In this document: piece by piece, positions 11,352 through 23,029 of the stretch
Layout: the number at the start of each line of letters is the position of its first letter
How positions within the stretch are numbered: position 1 is the stretch's first letter
Assembly: GCF_905404315.1 (NCBI RefSeq)
Contig: NC_066296.1
Span: forward strand, 6,386,001-6,450,000
Reading direction: 5' to 3'
DNA length: 64,000 nucleotides
DNA from: Leptidea sinapis
Taxonomy: Eukaryota; Arthropoda; Insecta; Lepidoptera; Pieridae
Notes under the pieces: model-generated
Told to the model about the DNA's origin: nothing
Databases searched by the model: none
The model's input: the letters and a program-made list of their open reading frames with translations, nothing else
Position numbers and translations under genes: made by a program

Positions 11352-11795
11352 TTAACCGACTTGAAAAAGGAGGAGTATGTACACCGATTACTCTGAGATT
11401 TATGATCCGATTTACGTAATTCTTTTTTTGTTTGATGCGAAAAAGATGCCATTTGGCCCCATAAAAATTTTCCAATCATTTTATGAACATTTATATGAAA
11501 ATTTTCATCTACCTGGATGACATAATTGTTTTCTGTGTACGCCTTTTTTTGGAGTTTCCAATCGGGTTGATTATATATTATTATTAACTGACACTAAAAC
11601 GTAAAAAATAAAAAAAAACTGCACGCCACGATTTAAAACCTATAAAAAAAAACTGAATTGTAATGGAACAGGGAGCACATAATAAAAATAATAGTATTTT
11701 ATTAATATTAAAGGTAAAGGTTCGCATAAGAGGTGTATTAAATTAATTTTTTAGTTATTTGATACTTTTCAGTTTTTGAAGTCGTTTTTTTTAAA
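11352..11795. mobile_element. MITE-like element with AACCGACTT termini, copy 2
   Basis: Starts TTTAACCGACTTGAAAAAGG and ends TTTTTGAAGTCGTTTTTTTT. Internal landmarks are in the same order as the copy at 1062-1504. Several small insertions (A runs, a GGTAAAGGTTCG duplication) separate the two. Confidence 0.65.
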
Positions 11796-11984
11796 CGTAG
11801 TATTTTTTTATTATTAGATATCTTATGAATGCCATTAGTTTTTGATTACCATAAAAAAATCGGCTATCAAAATCTATGGTTTTGTGTACCGAAATTATAT
11901 AGTACCTAATAAAATTTTATACTTATTAAAATCTGGCCTGAATTAATAGATATAATAATCTTAACAATTTGTTATATTTTTACG

Positions 11985-12100
11985 TGATAACCTTCACTTC
12001 TGGGATTACAAATAAAACAGAAAACAAAATTTTATGAACGATGCGGGTCTCGAAACCGCGACCTCTCGCGGTCCGTGCTCATCTCAAGTAATTTTTCTAA
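11985..12100 (-). mobile_element. tRNA-derived SINE-like fragment (minus)
   Basis: On the minus strand the sequence reads GAGCACGGACCGCGAGAGGT, then CGCGGTTTCGAGACCCGCAT and CGTTCATAAAATTTTGTTTT. It matches the tRNA-like head and tail at 37182-37300, including the anticodon-arm and T-arm regions. The 5' part is missing. Confidence 0.6.
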
Positions 12101-12605
12101 CATTTGTAATATTGGGGTTGAGCAGGTGATGAGGCATAATACCAATAAGTGAAATTTGTCAATGAATTAAAGTTTTAGAATTACCTATAGTTTTATTTTA
12201 CAGGATTATACAGGCACCATAAGTAGCACGTTAACGAGCGTCACGCTAGGACCAGTCATCGCTAACCTCAACCATATTTTAGAAAAGCTTACGACCTTCC
12301 CCACCGAGCTCTCCTCGAAGCCACAGTACACTTATAAGGAGGACTAGGTTTGGAGACTTTCTTTTGCAAAATATAATATCCTTATAAACACATGAAAGCC
12401 CGATTTCTGAATTCTTACTACACTACACTTTTTAGTACAACCATTGGCTAACCTAAAAAGCAAGAAAAAGGGGTTGTCGTCCAAGCACTGCTACTAAATA
12501 TATATAAGATGTATATTATTTAATATGGATTGTTTTAATATTTCTGTGTTTAGAAATGACTTGTTACTCTCTTATTTAAAAAATACAAGATCATTTTCAG
12601 CATTT
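12101..12605. other. No gene recognised
   Basis: Contains a GC-richer patch near 12260-12330 without a sustained ORF. Nothing assignable. Confidence 0.4.
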
Positions 12606-12642
12606 GATTTGGATAAGTCTTACGCTGCCCTCATCTAACGTA

Positions 12643-13534
12643 CAGGGTGGCGCAATAGAACGTGCATATTTAAAATATTTATTAAAAAATAAATACAAAA
12701 GGTATAGTTAAAATAAAACTGAGGTATTATTAAGAAATAACTGAAGTTTATTTTTTAAAAATAACATCGTCTAAATGATGACCCTCTCTACGACGACACT
12801 CCTCTAATCGCAAACGGAAGTTATTGAAAACTTTCTTCAGTAATGCTGGTGTAATTGCTGCCATTTCACCACGGATATTCTCCTTGAGCTGATTGATGTT
12901 TTTCGGATTATTGCTGTAGACTTTGTTCTTGAGGTATCCCCACAAAAAAAAGTCAGGAGGCGTCACGTCTGGACCACGTGGGGGCCATGGGATATCACCT
13001 CTTTTCGAAATCAGTCTGCCAGGGAACATCTGTTTCACAACCGCCATGGAGTCATTTGATGTGTGACAGGTAGCTCCGTCTTGTTGAAACCAAGTCCTAG
13101 AATTCACTATTCTTGAATTTTCAAGCTCTGGAGCCAAAAAACCTTCCAACATCCTAACATAGCGCTCGGTATTAACAGTGACGTTTTGCCCCCGCGGTCC
13201 TCGATGTGCTTGGACGACCTTTTGCTTGTGGTTTAAACGTTGAACCAGTCCTTCAAAACGCTGTACCCATATTTTAATTAAATTAGCACTCGGAGCTTCA
13301 CTAATTTGCCGTAGTCCATATTCAGAACAATATAAACGCCTAGTAACGATGTATGAACGAGAGTTCTCGTAAAATGCGCGCACGCAAAATGCGCGACGCT
13401 TCCCGTCGAAGTGACTCATAGTGACTAAAACTCCATGAGCCCGCCTACCCAACGATGCAGACTCCTCCCGCCCGCGCACTTTCTACCCCGTGAAAAAAGA
13501 TGATGCTATATGCACGTTCTATTGCGCCACCCTG
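12643..13534 (-). mobile_element. Tc1/mariner-superfamily element, internally deleted
   Basis: Terminal inverted repeats CAGGGTGGCGCAATAGAACG (12643) and CGTTCTATTGCGCCACCCTG (ending 13534) are perfect, extend a few bases further inward (TGCATAT/ATATGCA region), and are flanked by TA on each side (12641-12642, 13535-13536), the hallmark target duplication. The element is 892 bases, and its only ORF is a shortened transposase. It is inserted into a minus-strand RTE fragment whose two halves flank it. Its transposase 5' end and right terminus are inside the 1448-base triplication. Confidence 0.85.
12748..13479 (-). pseudogene. Truncated mariner-like transposase (243 codons)
   Basis: The N-terminal part (about residues 21-75, MSHFDGKRRAFCVRAFYENS..., ending IKIWVQRFE) is a helix-turn-helix DNA-binding region of the DUF4817 type. 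The C-terminal part holds the second and third catalytic regions: WFQQDGATCHTS and WPPRGPDVTPPDFFLWGYLK. Family transposases are usually around 340-380 residues and carry a first catalytic Asp between these blocks; here residues 75-80 jump directly, so that section has been deleted in frame. The canonical SPDLTPLDFFLWG motif reads GPDVTPPDFFLWG. The protein could bind the termini but should not catalyse transposition. The frame is intact, so expression cannot be excluded. Confidence 0.8.
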
Positions 13535-13536
13535 TA

Positions 13537-13800
13537 TTTCGGCGATCTTGACCAGATCTTCAGCCTATCTTTTGGGAACAACTTTGGGGGCGTCTTCCGG
13601 TACGTGGTCGCCATTCGAGATTACTGCTCCAACGGCCATCTGTCCCTGTTCCTTGTTCCCTGCCCACTGCCACTTCAGATTCGCAATCATTTAGGCTATG
13701 TTGGTGTCTTTGGTTCACCTACAGATCTCCTCATTTCTGATTCGATCGTCCGAGCATAGTCCTGTCCACTGCCCTCTGAGTGACTGATGATTGATTTGGA
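13537..13800 (-). mobile_element. RTE-type LINE ORF2 3' fragment (minus), split by mariner
   Basis: Minus-strand translation gives RIRNEEICR, then IANLKWQWAGN and DLVKIAE, matching the C-terminal part of RTE-like ORF2 (..RNEE.R.RT...A..KWQWAGH..R..D.RW). The other half of the broken segment is at about 12606-12640 (GCTGCCCTCATCTAACG), left of the mariner. The same family occurs at 40427, 42115 and 63190. It is duplicated at +1448 and +2896 by the triplication. Confidence 0.75.
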
Positions 13801-14414
13801 CTGGTTGTTTTAAATTCTTTGATTTTAAATCTTGTCGAATGGAACAGTGTGTTAGCCATTTTCAGTTAAGATACATGTTAGGAAAAGTCTAAAAATGGTT
13901 ACAGTCTTTTAGAACTACTTATTTGATATTATATTTGTAAAGGTACCCATATCATGAGCTATGTGATGATAAGTGATCACTGCTGCCCATTGAAATTATG
14001 TGAATGAAGCAGGGTAAAAAATGATCATTCCGGCTTATTAGGTGAGTGTTCCACACTTTTTACGGAAAGGAGATATGAGCTGTGAGAGATCGATATCAGT
14101 CAAGTGATGTCTAGATCAAATAATGATTTCGGGTTTGCGAGGTGCGGGAAGAAATTAGCGAGGAAAGCTGCGCGCGAGCATCTCCGCTCTGCTGCGCCGG
14201 TGCCGATTGATCGCTCGACGCAGCCAGGCCAGTCTCACTCCCGGTATCGCAATCGTAAGTACCTGCGGCGGCCTCTACACAGTAGACCAGTCAGCATAGA
14301 TAATACAATATATACCAGAGATAGATGTGCCACTGACGTTTTTATTATGTACAGTCAGTGTACCCAGGCTAAGAGATGGCGCTGCGTTATTTTTAGTAAA
14401 AATATTTCACGCCC

Positions 14415-14443
14415 GCGACGGTAGTCGGTACGACTACCGTCGC
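14415..14443. repeat. 13-bp perfect hairpin, repeated in each 1448-bp unit
   Basis: GCGACGGTAGTCG, GTA loop, CGACTACCGTCGC. Identical copies at 15863-15891 and 17311-17339. It lies upstream of the LINE tail, and its function is unknown. Confidence 0.85.
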
Positions 14444-17383
14444 TAGATAGTGCTCATTCTGTTTAACTTTATCTATTGTTGTAGACCTTTTTTTTTCGAG
14501 AGGAAGAGGAGAGGCGTACATTTACGTATTGAAGACCCCGAAACGGGGCCCATATGTCGGGCTCGGGTGTAAACACCCCCTACCGACTAAAAACCTCCTC
14601 TGTGCTGATAGCCCTGAAGGCTTTTACAGCGAAGCCGGGCGGGGGCCTTGGAGGCCGAAAATGTAGCTCACAGGCACGGGGCGTCTCGGAAGGAGACTCG
14701 AACCTCGGACCGCCTGCTCACTAGGCTGGATGGAGAGAAGATCACTAACGATCTAATATATCTGTTAGTCCAGTGGACTATAAACGCCTAGTAACGATGT
14801 ATGAACGAGAGTTCTCGTAAAATGCGCGCACGCAAAATGCGCGACGCTTCCCGTCGAAGTGACTCATAGTGACTAAAACTCCATGAGCCCGCCTACCCAA
14901 CGATGCAGACTCCTCCCGCCCGCGCACTTTCTACCCCGTGAAAAAAGATGATGCTATATGCACGTTCTATTGCGCCACCCTGTATTTCGGCGATCTTGAC
15001 CAGATCTTCAGCCTATCTTTTGGGAACAACTTTGGGGGCGTCTTCCGGTACGTGGTCGCCATTCGAGATTACTGCTCCAACGGCCATCTGTCCCTGTTCC
15101 TTGTTCCCTGCCCACTGCCACTTCAGATTCGCAATCATTTAGGCTATGTTGGTGTCTTTGGTTCACCTACAGATCTCCTCATTTCTGATTCGATCGTCCG
15201 AGCATAGTCCTGTCCACTGCCCTCTGAGTGACTGATGATTGATTTGGACTGGTTGTTTTAAATTCTTTGATTTTAAATCTTGTCGAATGGAACAGTGTGT
15301 TAGCCATTTTCAGTTAAGATACATGTTAGGAAAAGTCTAAAAATGGTTACAGTCTTTTAGAACTACTTATTTGATATTATATTTGTAAAGGTACCCATAT
15401 CATGAGCTATGTGATGATAAGTGATCACTGCTGCCCATTGAAATTATGTGAATGAAGCAGGGTAAAAAATGATCATTCCGGCTTATTAGGTGAGTGTTCC
15501 ACACTTTTTACGGAAAGGAGATATGAGCTGTGAGAGATCGATATCAGTCAAGTGATGTCTAGATCAAATAATGATTTCGGGTTTGCGAGGTGCGGGAAGA
15601 AATTAGCGAGGAAAGCTGCGCGCGAGCATCTCCGCTCTGCTGCGCCGGTGCCGATTGATCGCTCGACGCAGCCAGGCCAGTCTCACTCCCGGTATCGCAA
15701 TCGTAAGTACCTGCGGCGGCCTCTACACAGTAGACCAGTCAGCATAGATAATACAATATATACCAGAGATAGATGTGCCACTGACGTTTTTATTATGTAC
15801 AGTCAGTGTACCCAGGCTAAGAGATGGCGCTGCGTTATTTTTAGTAAAAATATTTCACGCCCGCGACGGTAGTCGGTACGACTACCGTCGCTAGATAGTG
15901 CTCATTCTGTTTAACTTTATCTATTGTTGTAGACCTTTTTTTTTCGAGAGGAAGAGGAGAGGCGTACATTTACGTATTGAAGACCCCGAAACGGGGCCCA
16001 TATGTCGGGCTCGGGTGTAAACACCCCCTACCGACTAAAAACCTCCTCTGTGCTGATAGCCCTGAAGGCTTTTACAGCGAAGCCGGGCGGGGGCCTTGGA
16101 GGCCGAAAATGTAGCTCACAGGCACGGGGCGTCTCGGAAGGAGACTCGAACCTCGGACCGCCTGCTCACTAGGCTGGATGGAGAGAAGATCACTAACGAT
16201 CTAATATATCTGTTAGTCCAGTGGACTATAAACGCCTAGTAACGATGTATGAACGAGAGTTCTCGTAAAATGCGCGCACGCAAAATGCGCGACGCTTCCC
16301 GTCGAAGTGACTCATAGTGACTAAAACTCCATGAGCCCGCCTACCCAACGATGCAGACTCCTCCCGCCCGCGCACTTTCTACCCCGTGAAAAAAGATGAT
16401 GCTATATGCACGTTCTATTGCGCCACCCTGTATTTCGGCGATCTTGACCAGATCTTCAGCCTATCTTTTGGGAACAACTTTGGGGGCGTCTTCCGGTACG
16501 TGGTCGCCATTCGAGATTACTGCTCCAACGGCCATCTGTCCCTGTTCCTTGTTCCCTGCCCACTGCCACTTCAGATTCGCAATCATTTAGGCTATGTTGG
16601 TGTCTTTGGTTCACCTACAGATCTCCTCATTTCTGATTCGATCGTCCGAGCATAGTCCTGTCCACTGCCCTCTGAGTGACTGATGATTGATTTGGACTGG
16701 TTGTTTTAAATTCTTTGATTTTAAATCTTGTCGAATGGAACAGTGTGTTAGCCATTTTCAGTTAAGATACATGTTAGGAAAAGTCTAAAAATGGTTACAG
16801 TCTTTTAGAACTACTTATTTGATATTATATTTGTAAAGGTACCCATATCATGAGCTATGTGATGATAAGTGATCACTGCTGCCCATTGAAATTATGTGAA
16901 TGAAGCAGGGTAAAAAATGATCATTCCGGCTTATTAGGTGAGTGTTCCACACTTTTTACGGAAAGGAGATATGAGCTGTGAGAGATCGATATCAGTCAAG
17001 TGATGTCTAGATCAAATAATGATTTCGGGTTTGCGAGGTGCGGGAAGAAATTAGCGAGGAAAGCTGCGCGCGAGCATCTCCGCTCTGCTGCGCCGGTGCC
17101 GATTGATCGCTCGACGCAGCCAGGCCAGTCTCACTCCCGGTATCGCAATCGTAAGTACCTGCGGCGGCCTCTACACAGTAGACCAGTCAGCATAGATAAT
17201 ACAATATATACCAGAGATAGATGTGCCACTGACGTTTTTATTATGTACAGTCAGTGTACCCAGGCTAAGAGATGGCGCTGCGTTATTTTTAGTAAAAATA
17301 TTTCACGCCCGCGACGGTAGTCGGTACGACTACCGTCGCTAGATAGTGCTCATTCTGTTTAACTTTATCTATTGTTGTAGACC

Positions 17384-19045
17384 TTTTTTTTTCGAGAGGA
17401 AGAGGAGAGGCGTACATTTACGTATTGAAGACCCCGAAACGGGGCCCATATGTCGGGCTCGGGTGTAAACACCCCCTACCGACTAAAAACCTCCTCTGTG
17501 CTGATAGCCCTGAAGGCTTTTACAGCGAAGCCGGGCGGGGGCCTTGGAGGCCGAAAATGTAGCTCACAGGCACGGGGCGTCTCGGAAGGAGACTCGAACC
17601 TCGGACCGCCTGCTCACTAGGCTGGATGGAGAGAAGATCACTAACGATCTAATATATCTGTTAGTCCAGTGGACTCTAGGTTTGAAGAGACTTCGCACTG
17701 GCCGGCGAGTGCGGTGATATATGTATGTAAGTATGTGTGAGTGTATGTAAGTGTGTGACTATTTGTGTGTAGTGTTATTGTAGGTGTGTGATTTGTGATG
17801 TGAGTGTGAGTGGTGTTAAACGATTACAGGACGAGGACTATCTCGTCGGGCTTCTATCAAATTGTGTGAATCGTATTATATTAGGTTGTGGCCGCTGGAA
17901 ATCGTCAAAGTGACTAGTGGCAGCGGTTTGATATACACGGCCGCGCCTACGTCTTCGATGGCGGTGTGGTTGGTTTGGTGTCGGTGTTGGTGATGGTGTT
18001 GGTGTCGCGTTCGCGATCGTAATATAGTCGTCCAGGTCGACTAGTACGTGTCGAGGTCGCCTCTGTTTGTTCAGACTGTGGTTTGAGGAGTGTAAGCACA
18101 TGCGTCCCTCACCAAGATATAGGGTGCTCGGCCACCTTATCAAAGTAGCGTCGCGATATCTCCTTGAAATGTTGAGCGATGGTCGGCAGCTCAAGATCGC
18201 GATGGAGATCTACGTTACGAACGAACCACGGCGCTCCGGTGGCCGTGCGCGTGAATCTATTCTGAACCACTTGCAAACGCCGCAAGTGGCTCGGCGGCGC
18301 GTGGGCAAACACGATGCTTGCGTACGACATAATGGGACGTACTATGGTCTTGTACAATGTCACCTTGTGTCTGAGCGGTAGTTTGCTTCGCTTGCACACA
18401 AGTGGATACAGGCGGCTAAGGAGAAACCGGGCTCTATTGCAAACCGTGCTGATATGTTTTGCGAAGTTCATGTTACTGTTAAACGTAACACCTAAATATT
18501 TATAATGTTGGGCCCACGGAATAGGGGTCCCATATAATTTAACAAGGGCCAAGGATTTTATTTTATTAGTATTACCAAAGAGTACCGCTGCACTCTTTGA
18601 GGGATTGACTTCAATCCGCCATTTTCTGAACCAGTCACCTAGTTCATTAACGGCTGCCAGAAGCACTCTTATATGAGTGGCGCCCCCGAGTGTGCCGTGT
18701 CGTCCGCATATTGTGCAATTTGCACTTTCTGAGGCTTCGGGAGGTCACTCCTGAAGAGTGAGAAGAGGGTCGGGGTCAGAACTGAACCCTGAGGCACTCC
18801 CGACCTGATGGGTCGGGGCGTGGATAACGTGCCTTCTACTCGATAGCAGAAGCTTCGATCAGTAAGGTAGGCTCGTATGATGCGCACGAGCCTGTCTGGC
18901 ATACCCCGTTCATACAGCTTAAAGATTAAGCCGTTATGCCATACCTTGTCGAAAGCTTTCGCGCCATCGAGAAATACGGCCGCTGTAACTGTACGGTATT
19001 GGATTCGTTTGAGAATATACTCAGTGAGTCGGTGGATGTAGACCG
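17384..19045 (-). mobile_element. 5'-truncated jockey-like LINE
   Basis: The minus-strand ORF2 remnant at 17838-19040 is followed by a 3' region that probably runs through the third 1448-base unit to a T run at 17384-17392 (the A tail on the minus strand). The tail segment GTATTGAAGACCCCGAAACG..GGGGCCTTGGAGGCC recurs alone at 62440-62603 with its own A tail, supporting it as a LINE 3' end. A GGTTCGAGTCT word near 17588-17600 (minus) resembles a Pol III B-box, so a composite with a SINE is an alternative. The 5' end is truncated at about 19045. Confidence 0.65.
17838..19040 (-). pseudogene. Jockey-like reverse transcriptase ORF2 remnant
   Basis: Frames in order on the minus strand: VFLDGAKAFDKVWHNGLIF (RT domain A); IRSGVPQGSVLTPTLFSL (domain B); IAQYADDTAHS (catalytic YADD); then after a shift near 18680, LGDWFRKWRIEVNPSKSAAV and YKYLGVTF; then LYKTIVRPIMSYASIVFAHA; and after another shift near 18120, RRPRHVLVDLDDYIT, the usual C-terminus of jockey ORF2. 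At least two frameshifts and loss of the N-terminal half make it inactive. Confidence 0.85.
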
Positions 19046-19705
19046 TATTGATTTTGATTGCATGTATTGATTAATATCGTAATTTGTTCTTTATTTGTGG
19101 ATAGAAATTCTTAATCTCTTTATAGTTTAAGTGTTCTGTGTTTTATCTAGTGTTTTATATTACTTTATTTACCACACGGTAGTCAAGTCTTGTTTAAATA
19201 AGTAACTTTAGTAAGTTTTTTACTATCACTAGCTCCATCTATCCATCTATCATTTATGTAAAATGATCGCCATCGTGATAAATTTGCAGCGTACCTAATA
19301 GAATAGATGGTAGCACTTTCAATGCAAATTTTTATCATGTGCCAAAGTAGGGAAGTTGCACCCCCCTGCCAGTCAGTAGGGACTCACGAGCGAGGAGTGA
19401 TAGTGTTGTCACCTAATTCACAGTTCCGACCGATTTTTAAGAAAAGGAGAAACATAAATGAAGCAATGCATATATAAAGTTCATTGCAATCGATTTTTTT
19501 TTAAGCTTCCTAAAGATGCTGAAACTATTTAATTTAAAGTGATTATTATAATGAAATTAAGTTTAATGATAGCAACCTACTTAGTGGGTTTGACTGAGTC
19601 GTGGTCTTCCAACGCATACAATATTAGTATCTGTATCTAATGTTCGTTAGACAACGAAATAATATTGATATTAAATGACGATTACATACCTATTTATATT
19701 GTAGA
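19046..19705. other. No gene recognised
   Basis: AT-rich spacer without a sustained ORF. No shared repeat noted. Confidence 0.4.
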
Positions 19706-20075
19706 CTAGCTGAACCGACAGACGTTCTTCTGTATATAATAAATAAAATACTGTTTTTATATGAATTTGTCAATAATGTATCATAACATCAAAAATTACT
19801 TCGTAAAATATGCACCCTGCTGTCGTAGTGAAATTGTCTAAACCTGTCAAACCGTGCGTCAATAAATTCTCTCATAGAAATTATGTATGGACACATCAAA
19901 GGAAAAACAAATTTGTTGTTTTTATTTAATTTAGCAGCATTTTCCTATTTATTCACCTTTTAAACCTTCTCTGGACTTCAACAAATAATTCAAGGCCAAA
20001 ATTAGCCAAATCGGTCCAGCCGTTCTCTAGTTTTAGCGAGACTAACGAACAGCAATTCATTTTTATATATATAGA
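19706..20075 (-). mobile_element. Helitron-like non-autonomous element (minus)
   Basis: On the minus strand it starts TCTATATATATAAAAATGAA and continues TTGCTGTTCGTTAGTCTCGC and GAACGGCTGGACCGATTTGG. It ends in the ..CGTCTGTCGGTTCAGCTAG type, i.e. a CTAG (CTRR) terminus preceded by a short hairpin. Relatives lie at 38033 and 56668. No Rep/helicase ORF. Confidence 0.65.
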
Positions 20076-21055
20076 TAAAGCTGAGCTATTTTTGTAAGAT
20101 GACCTTATACTAGGTAGGTACTTTGAGGTAAAGAAGTCAACCCTAAATTCGATAGAAGTGGTAAGAGACACGCGATAGAAAGAGAGGCAATTTCTAGGTG
20201 AATAAAAATGTAGGTTAGTAGCGCTGTGCGATCTGAATTCCACCATATTATATGACCGTAAGAGTCCCTATTTCATTAATTGATTTTGTGGAATGAGACT
20301 TCCTTACTTGTACTATTAAACATTCTTTGACGCAGCACAAAATTCTATAGAAAAACGGGACATCTCCTCTCCTCTCCGCTTGAACCATTTCCACCGGAGC
20401 TTAGCGGAGAGGAGATGTGGAAATAACGAAATCTGATTGGTTATCAAAATACACCTCCTCTCCTCTCCGGTTGATAGCGGTCCTAATTGTGGTTAAACTA
20501 TTTTTTTTTCCAGGTAATTGAAACGTAGATATTTTTATTAAATATGTGTATTCATTCTGTATGCCAGTAAATATATTTTCACGCAATAATGACTTACAAA
20601 TTATTAGCATTAGAGTAATATTTCTCAACTCGCTGTTGAAACATGCTGTTGTTTTTCTTTTTGTTTGCTGCTGTTATGCATGAACCTCTAAACTGCATTT
20701 GAAGTCCTGGTACATGTTGCTAGGATGACACATGATACATTTCAACCGCTATGAAAGACATTACTATCACCACTACCATATTTATGTTCTCCCTCTTTTT
20801 ACTGTCGCGCGTTTTCGTTTCATCGACTTTCAAATCGCAACGTTGCTAAAGAAGTTTTCACTTCAAAAAGGAAGGTAAATAAAACATCAGATTAAAGTAT
20901 AAAACAAAAGGACTTTATTACGAAGACCAACTAATAGAGTTATGTTAAACTATTTAGTACATTTGGACTTTTCTTATATTGCTTTTATACTCATAGTTAG
21001 CTAAGATCTCTGCCAATCACATCGTACCACCGTTTATGATTTTTTTAAATGGAAA
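20076..21055. other. Spacer with a CTCCTCTCC foldback
   Basis: At about 20358-20416, ACATCTCCTCTCC..CTCCGCT is followed by its near reverse complement AGCGGAGAGGAGATGT, and TCCTCTCCTCTCCG recurs at 20457-20470. No gene. Confidence 0.5.
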
Positions 21056-21420
21056 AGGAGAACAAACGAGCCTACGGGTTACCTGATGTTAAGTGATAAC
21101 CGCCGCTAACATTTTCCTGCAACACCAGAACAATCACAGAAGCGTTTACAGTCTTGAAAGTACTCGTGTCGTATCGTCCTGGAAACACCGCACAAGAAGC
21201 TCATTCCGCAGCAAGGTTGTACGGGAAGAAAATTCCTTAAAGACTGCACTGTGGCATCTCGAGCGAAGATACAATTGCAAGGAATCGATTCAAACAGCTC
21301 TTCGGAACACTCCCCGTGATAAATGCGGTAGAAGACACAAAGGAAAGCGACGTCTCTACGCAACGCCAAGAGATCTAGCCGTTCACAGAGCCCTGGATCC
21401 TTGACAATTCGATATAATAG
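21056..21420 (-). mobile_element. CR1/Jockey-like LINE 3' end, family F2 (minus)
   Basis: Minus-strand reading contains VKDPGLCERLDLLALRRDVA, then FLCVFYRIYHGECSEELFES and RNFLPVQPCCGMSF; the 3' tail is the TTGCAGGAAAATG..GGCGGTTATCACTTAAC region. Other copies at 25430, 25820, 27178, 35180, 39728 and 48838. Decayed by frameshifts. Confidence 0.75.
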
Positions 21421-22054
21421 AGTTAAATTATAATTCTTTTGGTGCTTTAGGAATAAATGATGAGGGTAACTTATTACTACCCTCATAATATATGACTTTA
21501 TATTATCTAACACCAAGATGTTAGTCGGTACATTATGTCCCTTATTTTTAATTGGACTAATATTATCTCTATTGCTACAAATATTGACGTACAATAAATA
21601 GTTAAACTCTCAATCGCCAATTAGGTCACCATAGTTGTATAAACGTACATATTAGCTTATACAGATAACATTAAAACATTTATTGAAATCAACACCTTAT
21701 TTCGTGGCAGTAATGTTCAAAGTCTCTTGCTCATTAGAAGTAGTAACATTTTGTTTTAGCAATTCAAATGTTATTATTTAGCAAAAAGATAAACAATATC
21801 AAGGTAGTTATAAAATTTCGTAAGGGGCACTTAACTAAAATACAACACTGAACTTTATCATTGCGTGGCATTGTATTCTAAGCGCAGTCGAAACACAATT
21901 GAACTAAAACCCCGCCTAATAGACGAATGAAAATTATTTCTTTGTTGATATTAAACCTAAGTGTGAATGTCTTTTTCTATTGTAATAGGTAATGATGTAT
22001 TTCTTGCGTTAAATTAAAAAAATATGGTGGTTGCAGTGGTACGATGAAGGGCAG
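21421..22054. other. Spacer with a short dispersed repeat
   Basis: About 21858-21905 (TCATTGCGTGGCATTGTATT, then CTAAGCGCAGTCGAAACACA) has an inverted counterpart near 50005-50065. Otherwise no gene. Confidence 0.5.
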
Positions 22055-22706
22055 AGATCTATACATTTGACTATTTACATACTTAGACGGAGCTCTGCCA
22101 GTCTACATGGATCTGGCTAACGTGGGCTGTAAAAAAGGTAGCGTGGCTAAATTTATTATTAATTAGCGTTTCATAGTACTTATCGTATGCGAATGAATTT
22201 TATCTTATTGTACAAATATTTCCGCTTTATCTTTTGAACATCTATTTTTCAAAATAATTTTACGATTAATGTTTCTTCGAATATATTAAATTGCTATATG
22301 CGACCTTCATTTGGACGTAGTTCCTGAAAAACAAGTCACAAACATCTCATTTTAAGGAATTCGTCGTTAAAGCTTAATAAATATTAGTGTATTCCATGCA
22401 TGTGGGTTGGGCTACTAAGTCATTCATCATTTAAAGAGTGACAATAAGTCTGCCATTTTTTGTCAGTCCGTTAATATGAATCACGTGACCAGTTTTGTGT
22501 TCTTAACTCAATTTTGACATGATTGTGGTTTGGAACGTTTTTCTGGAATTACGTCCATTTTTAATGTATTTAATTTATTATGCTCACGAACGAAACTAAT
22601 AAATGTTTGTTCTATTATTAGCAGAAATTAACCACACAAATTTAAGTTTCAATTAATTCACTAAACCGCAGCTCCGTCTATATGTATATGAATAACTAGA
22701 TCTATT
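22055..22706. mobile_element. MITE-like element with AGACGGAGCT termini
   Basis: Left end GATCTATACATTTGACTATT..CATACTTAGACGGAGCTCTG and right end CGCAGCTCCGTCTATATGTA..TAACTAGATC are imperfect inverted repeats of about 40 bases, 650 bases apart. No ORF. Confidence 0.55.
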
Positions 22707-23029
22707 CAATAATATAAAATTAATAATTGCACAAATAAAATTTTCAAATAATAACAACTAAATAAATTTTAAATTGACTAGTCGAATCACATTGGATTAA
22801 AACTAAATAGTTATTATCTGCAATTAATTATAATTTAATCTAATAAATTAAAAAATGAATATTGACCAGAAGAATATAAGTAGTCACGGTAAAAATCTTA
22901 GTGAATAATACAACTTATTCAGACTTCTACTTAATGTTAAAAGTATAACAACTTGCAAACTATAAGGATTAAATCGATGGTTAAGGTACTCAATTTTTTT
23001 TTATTTTTTCCTTAAAAACTTTAAAAAAA

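Larger units (their letters stand above)
13331..17674 (+). repeat. Tandem triplication of a 1448-bp unit
   Basis: Three head-to-tail copies: 13331-14778, 14779-16226 and 16227-17674. Spacing is exactly 1448 bases throughout, and the copies look identical by eye, including the T9 run and all ORFs. The unit starts inside the mariner transposase (TATAAACGCCTAGTAACGAT) and ends at GTTAGTCCAGTGGAC in what is probably the 3' untranslated part of a LINE. The junction has at most one base of microhomology (T). Each unit contains the mariner right end, an RTE fragment, about 600 bases of unassigned sequence, a 13-bp hairpin and a poly-T-bounded LINE tail. The 89-, 64- and 106-codon ORFs repeated in each unit are antisense or incidental and not genes. 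Confidence 0.95.

Noticed and set aside
13490..17320. Three sets of identical 89-, 64- and 106-codon plus ORFs
   Set aside because: Antisense to an RTE fragment or incidental in the triplicated unit; identical only because the DNA is copied.
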